From: Chloroflexota bacterium
Lineage (GTDB): Bacteria > Chloroflexota > UBA11872 > VXOZ01
Direction of reading: 5' to 3'
Length of the DNA: 55,651 nt
Assembly: GCA_022824225.1 (NCBI GenBank)
Contig: JAJEAH010000018.1
Location: 1-55,651, forward strand
Below, one piece after another: positions 33,359 through 42,678 of the stretch. A program made the translations under genes and the position numbers. The notes beneath the pieces are model-generated. The model made no database searches, was not told the origin of the DNA, and was given only the letters and a program-made list of their open reading frames with translations. Within the stretch, counting starts at the first letter, position 1. Every line of letters begins with the position of its first letter.

Positions 33359-34233
33359 ACCAGGTCTGGTTCGGCGATAACCTGCCGGTCCTCCAACAAT
33401 TCCCCGACGGATCATTTCCCCTCATCTACATCGACCCGCCGTTCAATACGGGAAGAGAACGGCAGTATACACGGCTGGCAACGGTTGCCGCCCCCGACGG
33501 CGACCGCCTTGGCTTCCAAGGCAAGCGCTACCGCACGACCGCGGGCGACGCCCACTCCTACGCGGACGTCTTCTCCGACTACTTGGCGTTCTTGGCGCCC
33601 CGCCTGCGCGAAGCTTACCGCGTCCTTACGCCCACGGGCACGCTGTACTTCCACATCGACTACCGCGAAGTCCACTACTGCAAGCTGCTGCTCGACAGCA
33701 TCTTCGGCCGGGGCTGCTTTCTCAACGAGATCATCTGGGCCTACGACTACGGCGGCCGCACGAAACGCAAGTGGCCGGCGAAACACGATAACATCCTGGT
33801 GTACGTGAAGGACGCCGACCGCTACGTCTTCAATGCCGACGCAGTGGACCGGGAACCGTACATGGCGCCCGGACTGGTGGGGCCGGAAAAAGCCGCCCGG
33901 GGCAAACTGCCGACCGACGTGTGGTGGCACACCATCGTGCCCACCGTTGGCAGCGAGCGCACGGGCTACCCCACCCAGAAGCCTCTCGGTGTCCTGCGGC
34001 GCATTGTGCGGGCTTCGTCCACGCCCGGCGATACGGTGCTCGATTTCTTTGCCGGCAGCGGCACCACCGGCGCGGCGGCCCTGGAGTGCGAACGCTCATT
34101 CGTGCTCGTTGACGACAATCCCCAGGCCATCTCCACCATGCGGCGGCGTTTCCGTGACGAAACGGCCCTCACCTACCACGAGCTTGCCGCGCCGGCCGGC
34201 GCGTCCTCTGCCGCAGAGGGGCGCCGCCCATGA
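33355..34233 (+). CDS. orphan site-specific DNA methyltransferase (N4/N6, beta class)
   Basis: GTG 33355 overlaps the dnaJ stop (GTGA) and gives 292 aa. The catalytic motif DPPFNTG (motif IV, about 27-33) precedes the SAM-binding motif FFAGSGTTG (motif I, about 232-240), so it is a beta-class N4/N6 amino-methyltransferase. TGYPTQKPLGVLRRIVRAS (motif X-like) supports this. No restriction endonuclease adjoins it, so it is orphan. Its gene is locked between dnaJ and prmA by two overlaps, which suggests a housekeeping rather than a defence role. The recognition site cannot be read from sequence. Confidence 0.9.
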   Translation: MNQVWFGDNLPVLQQFPDGSFPLIYIDPPFNTGRERQYTRLATVAAPDGDRLGFQGKRYRTTAGDAHSYADVFSDYLAFLAPRLREAYRVLTPTGTLYFHIDYREVHYCKLLLDSIFGRGCFLNEIIWAYDYGGRTKRKWPAKHDNILVYVKDADRYVFNADAVDREPYMAPGLVGPEKAARGKLPTDVWWHTIVPTVGSERTGYPTQKPLGVLRRIVRASSTPGDTVLDFFAGSGTTGAAALECERSFVLVDDNPQAISTMRRRFRDETALTYHELAAPAGASSAAEGRRP

Positions 34234-35147
34234 ACGCGCCCAAGCGCTGGCTGGAACTCTCCGTCCACGCCCACCAGGAGGCGGCGGAAACCGTGGCCGC
34301 GCTGCTGCACAAGTGGGGCGAGGGCGGCGTGGCAATACTCCAGGAGCACGCGCAAGAGTCCGTTGACCACGATCCTCACCCCGTTGGCGCGTGGCTTACC
34401 CTCAACACGTATCTCCCCGAGGATGCCGCCCTGGACGCCCGCCGCGAGGGGCTCACCCGAGACCTCTGGCATTTGCAGGCCTTTCACGGCGATCTGGTCG
34501 GTGAACTCACCTCGACGTGGGTTGCCGAAGAGGACTGGGCCAACGCCTGGAAGCAATTCTACACCGTGCTCCACGTGGGCCAGCGCTTGGTAATCAAGCC
34601 GCGCTGGCAAGACTACGCAGCCGCGCCGGACGAAGTCGTAATCACTCTCGATCCGGGCATGGCCTTTGGCACCGGCACCCACCCCACAACCCAGCTTTGC
34701 CTGGCGGCTCTGGAGGAAGCGCCCGTAGCCGGCGCGCGAGTGCTGGACTTAGGCACCGGCTCCGGCATTCTGGCCATTGCCGCCGCCAAGCTGGGCGCGG
34801 CCCGCGTGGACGCGCTGGATACGGATTCCGTGGCCGTGGCCGCCGCGCGCGAGAATATCGCCGAGGCCGGCCTCACGGCGCGCGTCACCGTGCGTGCAGG
34901 CACCTTGCCGCTCCCCGACGCGGCGGCGCGCTACGACGTGGTGCTCGCCAACATTACCGCCCAAACACTAATAACGCTGGCGCCCTTGCTGCCTGCCGTA
35001 ATAGCGGCGGGAGGGCGCCTGCTGGCCTGCGGCATCATCGACAGCAAAGCGGCGGCGGCGCTGGCCGCCTTCAAGGCCGAGGGCCTGAAACTCCGGCGCC
35101 GCCGGGACGCCGGTGATTGGGTGCTGCTGGAAATGGGTCCGGGGTAG
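34230..35147 (+). CDS. prmA: ribosomal protein L11 methyltransferase
   Basis: ATG 34230 overlaps the stop of the methyltransferase gene (ATGA), giving 305 aa. The N-terminal L11-recognition domain (about 1-70) is followed by the linker around VAEEDWANAWKQFYTVLHVG, AFGTGTHPTTQLCL, the SAM motif I VLDLGTGSGILAIAAAKLGA (about 171-190) and the NITAQTLITLAPLL segment. PrmA trimethylates ribosomal protein L11. dnaJ-prmA linkage is common in bacteria; the methylase in between is not. Confidence 0.94.
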   Translation: MNAPKRWLELSVHAHQEAAETVAALLHKWGEGGVAILQEHAQESVDHDPHPVGAWLTLNTYLPEDAALDARREGLTRDLWHLQAFHGDLVGELTSTWVAEEDWANAWKQFYTVLHVGQRLVIKPRWQDYAAAPDEVVITLDPGMAFGTGTHPTTQLCLAALEEAPVAGARVLDLGTGSGILAIAAAKLGAARVDALDTDSVAVAAARENIAEAGLTARVTVRAGTLPLPDAAARYDVVLANITAQTLITLAPLLPAVIAAGGRLLACGIIDSKAAAALAAFKAEGLKLRRRRDAGDWVLLEMGPG

Positions 35148-35459
35148 GGGCATGCTTTTCCGCCGCTGCGCCTGCCCGCCCGGATCGGCGCTCCGGAGAA
35201 GCCAGGGGCATCGCGCCCTCCGGCTGCGCGGCGGGCTTCGGCGTGCGCCGCTTCGCTGGGCCGTTGAGCAACGGACTGCAGGCCCACCCGCGACCGCCCC
35301 GCATGAACGAACAGCGCATTTCCTTTATTCTGTAAAGCGATACGTCGCGGCCCGCCCTCTGGACCAGTCGCAATCTACCAGCCCGGCCTGCGCTTGCGGC
35401 GCACAAGTCTGAAACCCAGCCTGCCGCGTAGTCCACCCGTCAAAAAGGAGCAACACACC
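35148..35459. other. 312-bp gap before the phosphatase-family gene
   Basis: No gene found. The frame of the next gene is open back to 35394 but the ribosome site favours 35460. No repeat or RNA is evident. Confidence 0.45.
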
Positions 35460-37571
35460 GTGTCGGAGCAAACGCAACGCGTGTACGTCATCGGCCTCGA
35501 CGGCATGATGTTCCCCATGTACGAGCGATTCGCTGCCGAGGGCCTACTGCCCAATATCCAGAAACTGGCCGACACCGGCATCGTGGGCGAAGCCTATCCT
35601 TCCATGCCAGTGTGGACGCCCACCAACTGGACCACGCTCGCCACCGGCGCGCACACGGGCACGCACAGCGTTTCCCGCTGGTTTCTGAATCTGCCTGCGC
35701 CGCGGGAAGAAGAGCAGACGCTGTCCTCGTTCGTGCGACCGGCCGTTGCCGCCGAAAACGTCTTCGATGCGGCGTCCAAAGCCGGATTGAAGAGCGTTGC
35801 CGTGCACTATCCGGCGGCATCGCCGAGCCAATCGCCGTTGGCCCACGTCATCGACGGCTTCGGCCATCCCAGCTACGGCACCACGCCGTTCGAGGTGACC
35901 CCCGCGTGGGGCTACACGAACGTGGACGGCATTGCCAATAGCACCCGCGTCAGCCTGCAACCGGCGCGCGCGGGTCAATTACCGCCGCCAAGCGTGCAGG
36001 GATCGCTGCTGGTGGAAACCGAGCAGCCGCCGCTGGCTACTGACTCGTGGCAAAATCTCCCAGAGCAGGCCCACGACGGGAAACCGCCCCTGGAGTTTCC
36101 CATCGAGATCATCACAAAGCGTGACGGCGTGAACCAGACGCTTTGGGGGCTGGCGCTGGATACGGCAGGCGACGGGTACGACGAAGTCGCCATTTGCGCC
36201 GAACGTGACGGGCGCACGGAGCTCGGACGCACTCGCCTTGGCGCGTGGACCGACTGGATTCACCGCTCATTCCAGGTGGAGGGCAAAGAGCAGCCCGCCG
36301 CCTTTCGCTGCAAGGCCATCGAACTAGCCCCCGACGCCAGCCGCCTGCTGCTCTACCGCTCGCAAATCATGCACACGGACGACTTCTGCGAGCCGCCTGA
36401 AATGAGCGGCGCACTCGTCGAGCGCTTTGGTCCCTATCTCGAACACGCGTCGGTGTTCCCCTACGTGTGGGGCATTGCCGACCTGGACACGTGCATCGAG
36501 GAAATCGAATACCAATGCCAGTGGATTGCGCGGGTCGGCAAGCACCTCCTGGAAGAGCAGGACTACGCGTTGCTCTATACCCACATCCACATCTTCGACT
36601 ACATCAACCACATTTTTCTGCCTCTCATCGATCCGGCGTGCCCGGGCTACCGGGAAGAACACGCCGCCGAGGGCTGGCGCGCTTACCGCGAATCGTACAA
36701 GGTGGCCGACCGGCTCTTCGCCACGTTGCTGGCGGACGCGCCGGACGACACCGCCGTCATCATCGTGTCCGACCACGCCGCCATCCCCCAGTTCCGCGCT
36801 ACCGACGTGCCGCGCCTGCTCCACGACCACGGCTACCTGGCCTACACGGAGCCGGTTGCCCACTTCGATCCCAACAAGGACTTTACCAAGATCGACATGG
36901 AGCGCACGAAAGTGTTCATCACGCCAGTGCGCAACTACGAACTCTTCATCAACGCGCCGGAAGGCTCGGAAGAATACGTACGCATTCAGCGGGAAGTCAT
37001 CACCCTCCTGCGGTCGTGGGTAGACGAAGAGACCGGCCAGTGTCCCGTGGCCGTGGCCCTGCCGAAGCACCATGCGGCCCTTTTCGGCTGCTGGGGGGCT
37101 CAGTGCGGCGACATCGTCTATGCCATGGAAGACGGCTACGTCAGCGGCTATCCCGGCGGCGATGCGGAGGGGCAGGACCCCTACGTTTTCATGCCGGACG
37201 AGTACGGCGCGCACCACGGCCCCTACCTGCCGACGGCCCGCACTGACCTCTCTTCGAACCTGGCGTTTATGTTGACCAACGGGCCCGGCCTGAAAGCGGG
37301 CTATCAGCGTTCGGTGGACCGTTTGGGCTACGTGCACCTGACCAGCGTCGTGCCCATCGTCTGTCACCTGTTGGGATTCGAGCCGCCCGACCAGTGCCAA
37401 GGCGCGCTGCCCCGGGACTACCTGGCAGGCACCGCCCCCACCGCCGAGCGGCCGGAAGACTTGCCGTCGTGGGAGTGGGGCACACGGGTGGACGGCTGGG
37501 GCGACCGCGTGTGGACGCAAAAGCGGGACATGTTCGAAGGCTTCATGCCCGGCTACGAACGCAAGGACTAA
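35460..37571 (+). CDS. alkaline-phosphatase-superfamily phosphodiesterase/nucleotide pyrophosphatase-like protein
   Basis: GTG 35460 with AAGGAG 9 nt upstream gives 703 aa, larger than most family members. Motifs match the type I phosphodiesterase fold: VYVIGLDGMMF (metal-binding Asp, about 8-18), PTNWTTLATGAHTGTHSVSR (nucleophile Thr region), YTHIHIFDYINHIF (Asp/His ligands), IVSDHAAIPQ (DH pair) and YGAHHGP near the C-terminus. About 250 residues between the first and second parts form an insert with beta-rich segments. There is no signal peptide, so it is probably cytoplasmic. It may act on phosphonate, phospho-sugar or nucleotide esters; the substrate is undefined. It ends in a strong terminator. 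Confidence 0.82.
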   Translation: MSEQTQRVYVIGLDGMMFPMYERFAAEGLLPNIQKLADTGIVGEAYPSMPVWTPTNWTTLATGAHTGTHSVSRWFLNLPAPREEEQTLSSFVRPAVAAENVFDAASKAGLKSVAVHYPAASPSQSPLAHVIDGFGHPSYGTTPFEVTPAWGYTNVDGIANSTRVSLQPARAGQLPPPSVQGSLLVETEQPPLATDSWQNLPEQAHDGKPPLEFPIEIITKRDGVNQTLWGLALDTAGDGYDEVAICAERDGRTELGRTRLGAWTDWIHRSFQVEGKEQPAAFRCKAIELAPDASRLLLYRSQIMHTDDFCEPPEMSGALVERFGPYLEHASVFPYVWGIADLDTCIEEIEYQCQWIARVGKHLLEEQDYALLYTHIHIFDYINHIFLPLIDPACPGYREEHAAEGWRAYRESYKVADRLFATLLADAPDDTAVIIVSDHAAIPQFRATDVPRLLHDHGYLAYTEPVAHFDPNKDFTKIDMERTKVFITPVRNYELFINAPEGSEEYVRIQREVITLLRSWVDEETGQCPVAVALPKHHAALFGCWGAQCGDIVYAMEDGYVSGYPGGDAEGQDPYVFMPDEYGAHHGPYLPTARTDLSSNLAFMLTNGPGLKAGYQRSVDRLGYVHLTSVVPIVCHLLGFEPPDQCQGALPRDYLAGTAPTAERPEDLPSWEWGTRVDGWGDRVWTQKRDMFEGFMPGYERKD

Positions 37572-37585
37572 GCCCTCGGCAACGC

Positions 37586-37625
37586 AACGAGCCGTGCAGC
37601 TATCTGCACGGCTCGTTTTGCTTTC
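37586..37625 (+). terminator. intrinsic terminator of the phosphatase-family gene
   Basis: AACGAGCCGTGCA-GCTATC-TGCACGGCTCGTT, a perfect 13-bp stem with a 6-nt loop, followed by TTTTGCTTTCTT. It is the clearest intrinsic terminator in the window. On the opposite strand it may also stop the lipoprotein gene 37680-38096 (AACGAG...CGTT with an A-run). Confidence 0.9.
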
Positions 37626-37679
37626 TTCGTGTGCGGGCCGGTTGCCGACCCGAATACGCCTTCCGGAATGGGGTGCGCG

Positions 37680-38096
37680 CTAGATGGAGTTCGGGATGTT
37701 GGCCGTAATCACGCCCTGCATTTCGCTCCCGCCTCCGGTCACGGTGAACTCATAGATGCCGGGCGGGAGGGTCAGTTCCATGGTGTAGTCTTGGCCGGCG
37801 GAAACAGACGCGGTTTGCTCATCCAACTCCTCGCCGCTCAGCGTAAAGGTCCGGGACTGCTGCGCCCTATTCTGGATGACCAGTTGCACGGGCCCTCGCG
37901 GCACGGCGATGGCTGACGGGGTTATGCCATCCGGATTGATGGTCAAAACCACGTTCGCGGGCTCTTGTTCCGCCTCTTCAAGATCCCCCAACAGCGCTTG
38001 CTCGTCCAGGGGCCTATCTGAAGCCGTCGGGCCAATGCGGCACGCGCTCAAGCCAATCACCAGTAGTACAAGCAAGATGCTTGTCACAATTCTCAT
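37680..38096 (-). CDS. small lipoprotein with cupredoxin-like domain
   Basis: ATG 38096 (GGAGGG 4 nt upstream) gives 138 aa; ATG 38108 is 4 codons further up. The signal peptide MRIVTSILLVLLVIGLSAC contains the lipobox LSAC with Cys19. The mature part from about residue 50 is beta-rich: NVVLTINPDGITPSAIAVPR, GPVQLVIQNRAQQSRTFTLS, YTMELTLPPGIYEFTVTGGG. It resembles cupredoxin-like or EfeO-type folds but lacks an evident copper site (no Cys-x-His pair). Anchored outside the membrane; function unknown. Confidence 0.7.
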   Translation of the reverse strand: MRIVTSILLVLLVIGLSACRIGPTASDRPLDEQALLGDLEEAEQEPANVVLTINPDGITPSAIAVPRGPVQLVIQNRAQQSRTFTLSGEELDEQTASVSAGQDYTMELTLPPGIYEFTVTGGGSEMQGVITANIPNSI

Positions 38097-38236
38097 GGAA
38101 CCCTCCACGTCTCGCTATCAGTTGCTGCGAAGCCCAGCCCGACAAAACACTGATGCTGCCAGTTACCCTCTTGGAAGTCTATTCACCATAGAGTATCACT
38201 TCGCGCCCAATTGTGCATCCTCAGCAGCGCTGCCTG

Positions 38237-39088
38237 CTAGGAATCCGGCAAAGATTCGGCGGAGCCGGCGGCAACCGCCTGCAGGGAGCGGGGCATCTCC
38301 CGCAACGCCGAATGATTGCCCTGGCCGTGACGTTTGACACTCACGATTTCCGCCATGACGGCCACGGCAATTTCCTGGGGCGTGCGCGCGTTGATGGCCA
38401 ACCCCACCGGCGCGAAGACTCGTTTCAGTTGCTCCTGTGATACGCCTTCACCCAGGAGTCGCCGGTAGACGGTAATCACACGGCGCTTGCTCCCGATCAT
38501 GCCTATATATGGCGCCGGGGAGTCCGCCACCCGCCGCAACACTTCTTCATCGTGTTCATGGGCCCGCGTTACCAGGACCAAATAGGTGGTGCGGTCAATG
38601 GCTATCCGCGCCGGCACGTCGCTGAACGGGATGCAGAGCACGTCGTCCGCCTGGGGAAAGCGCGCCGGGGTGGCGAAGTCGGCCCGGTCGTCCACCACAA
38701 TGACCTCGAAGTCCAGGATTCTGCCGATCTCGTGCAGGGGCACGGCAATGTGGCCGGCGCCGATGACGAGCAACCGGTCCGGCGGCAAGAGCGGTTCGTA
38801 GAGCACCTGCACGTAGTCGCGGCTGCGGCGGGGGGCCGGATCGCCGCTCAACTCGTACTGGGCAAGGTGCGGTTCGCCGCCCGCCAACACCTCCGCCGCC
38901 TGCGCGCCGGCCGCGCGGTCAAGTGTCTGCACACCCAGCGAACCGCACGCGCGACCATCCGCGCCGACCATGAGCTTTGCGCCGACCGGCACCGCTCGCC
39001 CCTGTCCGCGGGCATGCACGACCGTGGCGATAACAGCCGGCTCCCGGCGCTCCAGCGCCGCTGCCGCCTGCCGCGCTAAATCGAGCAC
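38237..39088 (-). CDS. XdhC/CoxI family protein with Rossmann domain
   Basis: GTG 39088 with GGAGAG about 5 nt upstream gives 283 aa. An XdhC_CoxI-type N-domain (about 1-75; VVHARGQGRAVPVGAKLMVG) precedes a C-terminal Rossmann domain (about 100-250; PPDRLLVIGAGHIAVPLHEI, VIVVDDRADFATPARFPQAD, YIGMIGSKRRVITVYRRLL). XdhC binds molybdenum cofactor and inserts it into xanthine dehydrogenase-type enzymes. The GGGC motif expected in the N-domain is changed to CGSLGVQ here. It pairs with the separate small XdhC-domain gene upstream. No xdh or cox genes are in the window. Confidence 0.85.
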   Translation of the reverse strand: MLDLARQAAAALERREPAVIATVVHARGQGRAVPVGAKLMVGADGRACGSLGVQTLDRAAGAQAAEVLAGGEPHLAQYELSGDPAPRRSRDYVQVLYEPLLPPDRLLVIGAGHIAVPLHEIGRILDFEVIVVDDRADFATPARFPQADDVLCIPFSDVPARIAIDRTTYLVLVTRAHEHDEEVLRRVADSPAPYIGMIGSKRRVITVYRRLLGEGVSQEQLKRVFAPVGLAINARTPQEIAVAVMAEIVSVKRHGQGNHSALREMPRSLQAVAAGSAESLPDS

Positions 39089-39291
39089 GGGCGCTCTCCA
39101 TCGGCTGGCTGAGAACTAATCACAAGCGGGGAGTTTCTCACTCTTCAGGAATACGCAGACGGGATTCCAAGGCCGCATTCGCCTTGGCGGTGACGGCGGG
39201 GCGGGAAAGACGACCCCTGGGCTGTCTGAGGTAGCCGGAGAAGCAGCGCGGTTTGGAGCAATATGGGGGGACTGCCTCTAGCCCCGCGCGT

Positions 39292-39630
39292 CTATGCCCC
39301 ATTCTCGCTGCGGGAGGCCGCGGCCTGCGGCTGCCAGACGTCGATGAAGACCGAAAGCGTGCCGCCGCAAACGTCGCCCATCACGTCGTCGTTCAAGTCC
39401 ACCTCGACCACGCGGGACGCCCCCGTGCGCAGGGCGGCCGTGGCTTCCTTCCATACTTCGGCCTCCACGCAACCGCCGCCAATCGTGCCTTGCGTGCGGC
39501 CGTCCGGGTGCACCAAGAGCTTCGCGCCGACCTTCTGCGGCGTGGAGCCGCGAGTCTGAATGACAGTGGCCACCGCCAGGGATTCCGCCTGTTCCAGCCG
39601 CTCCACTATGTCGTCATATACCGACGGCAT
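39292..39630 (-). CDS. stand-alone XdhC_CoxI N-domain protein
   Basis: ATG 39630 (GGGAG 8 nt upstream) gives 112 aa, the length of the XdhC_CoxI domain alone. It keeps the intact motif TIGGGCVEAEVWKEA (about 49-63), which the larger neighbour lacks, and begins SLAVATVIQTRGSTPQKVGA (about 17-36). Read in order of transcription it precedes the larger XdhC gene with a 203-bp gap, which contains a CCAAGGC-cgcattc-GCCTTGG hairpin. The two probably act together in molybdoenzyme maturation. Confidence 0.82.
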   Translation of the reverse strand: MPSVYDDIVERLEQAESLAVATVIQTRGSTPQKVGAKLLVHPDGRTQGTIGGGCVEAEVWKEATAALRTGASRVVEVDLNDDVMGDVCGGTLSVFIDVWQPQAAASRSENGA

Positions 39631-39737
39631 GCGCCGCTCCCTGATCTTCTCGCGGGTCCGTTTTCATGATAGAGTAGCGTTTCCAGGCGGTCAAAGCGCA
39701 GCGGCAACCACTTCCATCTGCCTCTGCGCGCCGCGTA

Positions 39738-40079
39738 CTAGCCGGGAGGCCATCCGAGCTTGCGGCCACCCAGCAAATGAAGGTGCACGTGGTCGACGGA
39801 CTGTCCCGCCGCGCGGCCGCAATTGAAGACGAGCCGGTAGCCCGCGTCGCCAATCCCTTCCTGTTGCGCGATAGTATTGGCCGCCAGGATCATCTCGCTC
39901 AGCATCTCCCCGTGCGCGCCCTCAAGCTCGGCAACGGAATCGATGTGCTGGCGGGGCACGATGAGCACGTGGGTCGGGGCCTGGGGCGTGATGTCGCGGA
40001 ACGCGACGATGTGCTCGCCCTCGTGCAGGAGTTCCGCTGGCAGGCTGCGGTCCACAATGCCGCAGAAGATGCAGTCCAT
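39738..40079 (-). CDS. HIT family hydrolase (HINT-like)
   Basis: 113 aa, with the usual N-terminal MDCIFCGIVDRSLPAELLHE, the segment TPQAPTHVLIVPRQHIDSVA and the catalytic histidine triad HVHLHLLGG (about residues 97-105). HINT-type enzymes hydrolyse adenosine phosphoramidates and resolve aminoacyl-AMP by-products in the cytoplasm. The C-F-C pair in the first motif may bind zinc. Ribosome site GAGG, 6 nt before the ATG at 40079. Confidence 0.93.
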   Translation of the reverse strand: MDCIFCGIVDRSLPAELLHEGEHIVAFRDITPQAPTHVLIVPRQHIDSVAELEGAHGEMLSEMILAANTIAQQEGIGDAGYRLVFNCGRAAGQSVDHVHLHLLGGRKLGWPPG

Positions 40080-40308
40080 CGCTCACCTCACTTCTTTGTG
40101 AATTTCAGTCCCGCGCGCTTGCCCAAGTACGACCGCCTTGCGCCCTCAGCCATAGACGGAACGTCGCCCCGCCGCAGGCTGTTGCATCGTCACAAGCGCG
40201 CCGCAGGCCCGCTCCAGCGCATCCCGCAACCGGCGCGGCGCCCCTTTGCCCTGCTAAGAGCGGGAGGAGCAACGGGCTCGCAATGCAACGAGCGCCCGTT
40301 TGCCAGAC

Positions 40309-41670
40309 CTACGTGTTGTCCGCCAGAGAGCCGCGCACGCCGTCTCTGTACAATCCCTCGATCCGCACGAGCCCCACGCTGCCCGCTGACATAGTATCAC
40401 TCTTGACGTATACGCGGAGATAGTTATCGGCGCTCCCGCGCCAGTATGCTTCTGACTGCTCTTCCCAGACGACGGCCAACGTCGCGCCGAGAAACCGCTC
40501 GGCGTAGGCCCGCCGTAGGGCGGGAACTTGCGCCAGCAACTGCCGGACCCGCCGCTTGCGGACGCCAAACGGCACCTGGGCGTCGAAGTGCGCGGCGCTC
40601 GTGCGCGGACGCACCGAATAGGGAAAGACGTGGAGGTCCGCGAAGCGCATCTCAGCGATGAAGGCCGCAGTTTCCTCAAAGTGGGCTTCCGTTTCGCCTG
40701 GGAAACCCACGAGCACGTCGGTCGTGAGCGCGATTTCGGGGCAGATGTCCCGTGCCCGTTGCACGATACGCCGGTACTCGTCCAGCGTGTGCCGCCGGTT
40801 CATGTGTTTGAGGATCGCGGCGCTGCCGCTCTGCAAAGGCAGATGCAGGTGGCGGCATATGCGCGGGTGGGCAAACAACTCGAGAAATTCGTAGTCGAAG
40901 TGCATGGGATTGATGGAACTGATACGGATTCTGGGTATAGCCGTTTCGTCCAACAAGCGCCGTATGAGCGCCGTGAGACTGCTCCCGTCGGCGGGGTCCT
41001 CGTAATCGCCAATGCAGACTCCGGTGAGCACCACCTCCGCGACTCCCTCGGCATGGAGCGCCTGCACCCGCCCCACGATGTCGCCGGCCGCCAGGGATAC
41101 TGAACGGCCCCGGGCCCGGGGCACGATGCAGTACGCGCAGGCGTGCCAGCAGCCGTCCTGCACTTTCACGAAAACACGGCTGCGCGTCCGGGCGGGGGTC
41201 GGCTGCAGCATGGCGCTGTAGGCCAGCTCTTCCGGCGCGAGCGGCTCCGGCACATTTAGGCCGCGCTCGCGCAGCGCCTCGGCAACGATGGCGACCACGT
41301 CTTCCTGCTCATCCCGCCGCAGCACCAGCGCGCCGGGAACAACCGCCGCCGCTTCCGCCGGCGAGACCGCCGCATAGCAGCCTGTAACCACGACGATGCC
41401 GTGCGCGGCCGCAGCCTGGGCGCGGCGGATTATTTGGCGCGACTTCCGGTCGGCGACGTGGGTGATCGTACAGGTGTTGACGACGTTTACGTCCGCCGGT
41501 TCCCCAAAGGCCACCGGCGCGAATCCCGCCTGCACGAAACGCTGGAGAATCTCGTCCGTCTCAGACTGGTTCACCTTGCAGCCCAAGGTGTACACGGCGC
41601 AGCGCGGTGGTCTGGCGCCGCTGCCACCGGCATACTCCCCGCGTCGTAGTGCAATGTGCGCAACAGCCAT
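40309..41670 (-). CDS. mtaB: tRNA t6A37 methylthiotransferase MtaB
   Basis: ATG 41670 gives 453 aa (TTG 41682 is in frame; neither has a good ribosome site). Architecture is the MiaB/MtaB family: an N-terminal UPF0004 domain with CAVYTLGCKVNQSETDEILQ and VVNTCTITHVADRKSRQIIR, a radical-SAM core with CWHACAYC (CxxxCxxC, about 176-183) and a C-terminal TRAM-like end (GATLAVVWEEQSEAYWRGSA). It converts t6A37 to ms2t6A37 in tRNAs reading ANN codons, using two 4Fe-4S clusters. An imperfect hairpin at its 3' end (about 40265-40302) lacks a U-tract. Confidence 0.93.
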   Translation of the reverse strand: MAVAHIALRRGEYAGGSGARPPRCAVYTLGCKVNQSETDEILQRFVQAGFAPVAFGEPADVNVVNTCTITHVADRKSRQIIRRAQAAAAHGIVVVTGCYAAVSPAEAAAVVPGALVLRRDEQEDVVAIVAEALRERGLNVPEPLAPEELAYSAMLQPTPARTRSRVFVKVQDGCWHACAYCIVPRARGRSVSLAAGDIVGRVQALHAEGVAEVVLTGVCIGDYEDPADGSSLTALIRRLLDETAIPRIRISSINPMHFDYEFLELFAHPRICRHLHLPLQSGSAAILKHMNRRHTLDEYRRIVQRARDICPEIALTTDVLVGFPGETEAHFEETAAFIAEMRFADLHVFPYSVRPRTSAAHFDAQVPFGVRKRRVRQLLAQVPALRRAYAERFLGATLAVVWEEQSEAYWRGSADNYLRVYVKSDTMSAGSVGLVRIEGLYRDGVRGSLADNT

Positions 41671-41879
41671 GGCTTGGTTCAATTGGCTCTCAAGTGTTCT
41701 TGAACTTGGGTAATCTGGACAAGACGGGAGGCAACCAAATTGGGGGCAGTGTCCTGGCAGACTACTTTCCTCTCGTCATCCCCATTAAACATATACCACA
41801 CCACTGGGACGACGATTTCCTACCGGAGGCTGTTACGTAGACCAGCCGCGCCATTCGTGGACGCCCACCACAGCACAAC

Positions 41880-42653
41880 CTATGCCATGAGCGAGCCGCC
41901 GTTGACGTCCAAGCACGCGCCGGTGACATAGCTGGACTCGTCACTTACAAGAAACACCACGACGCTCGCAAGCTCTTCCGGGTCGGGCAGGCGGCGCAGA
42001 GGCGTGGCCTCGATCATGCGCGCGCGTTCCGCGTCGGTCATGCGGTCCCACGCGGCCTGCAACGCCGGGCCGCTCACGGTAAAGCTCGGTACGAGACAGT
42101 TTACGTTGATGCCAAACGGCCCGAGGTCTTTGGCGACCTGGCGGGTGAGGCCGATCACGCCGATCTTGGCGGCGATGTACTCCGGCGTGACCTGGCCGAA
42201 CCACGCCGTGCCCCGCGCCGCCCGCGACGAGACGTTCACGATCTTGCCGCTGCGCTGGCGCCGCATGTGGGGCGTTACGTGTTTCAGGCAGAGCATGGTG
42301 GAGGTGAGGTTGATGGCCATGATCTCGTCCCAATGCTCCCGGTCGATCTTGTCGATGTCCGCAGACGCGGGACGCTGGCCCGCGCCGCCGGCGTTGTTGA
42401 CCAGAATGTCGATGCGTCCGTGCTCATCTGCCACCCGCGCCGCCATTCGCGCTACGGCGTCCTCGTCGGTCAGGTCCGCTTGGAGCGCGAGCGCACTCCC
42501 GCCCCGCGCGCGGATTCCGCTCGCCGTCTCAGCGCCGTCGGCCACGTCCACCACCACCGTGTGCGCGCCCTCGCGCGCGATTGCCCCGGCATAGGTAGCC
42601 CCCAGGCCTCCCGCCGCGCCGGTGACGATAGCGACTTTGTCGTGCAAGCGCAT
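41880..42653 (-). CDS. SDR-family dehydrogenase (classical)
   Basis: ATG 42653 with GGGAGG about 7 nt upstream gives 257 aa. Motifs: VAIVTGAAGGLGATYAGAIA (about 7-26, TGxxxGxG), DILVNNAGGAG (about 83-93), KIVNVSSRAAR (catalytic Ser), EYIAAKIGVIG (YxxxK), and the family C-terminal GACLDVNGGSLMA. It lies 25 nt after the TPP-enzyme stop, so it is in the same operon. The substrate is unknown; its neighbours point to sugar-acid or acyloin chemistry. Confidence 0.85.
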   Translation of the reverse strand: MRLHDKVAIVTGAAGGLGATYAGAIAREGAHTVVVDVADGAETASGIRARGGSALALQADLTDEDAVARMAARVADEHGRIDILVNNAGGAGQRPASADIDKIDREHWDEIMAINLTSTMLCLKHVTPHMRRQRSGKIVNVSSRAARGTAWFGQVTPEYIAAKIGVIGLTRQVAKDLGPFGINVNCLVPSFTVSGPALQAAWDRMTDAERARMIEATPLRRLPDPEELASVVVFLVSDESSYVTGACLDVNGGSLMA

Positions 42654-42678
42654 TCTTCCGCCTCCCTTTCCCACCGCG

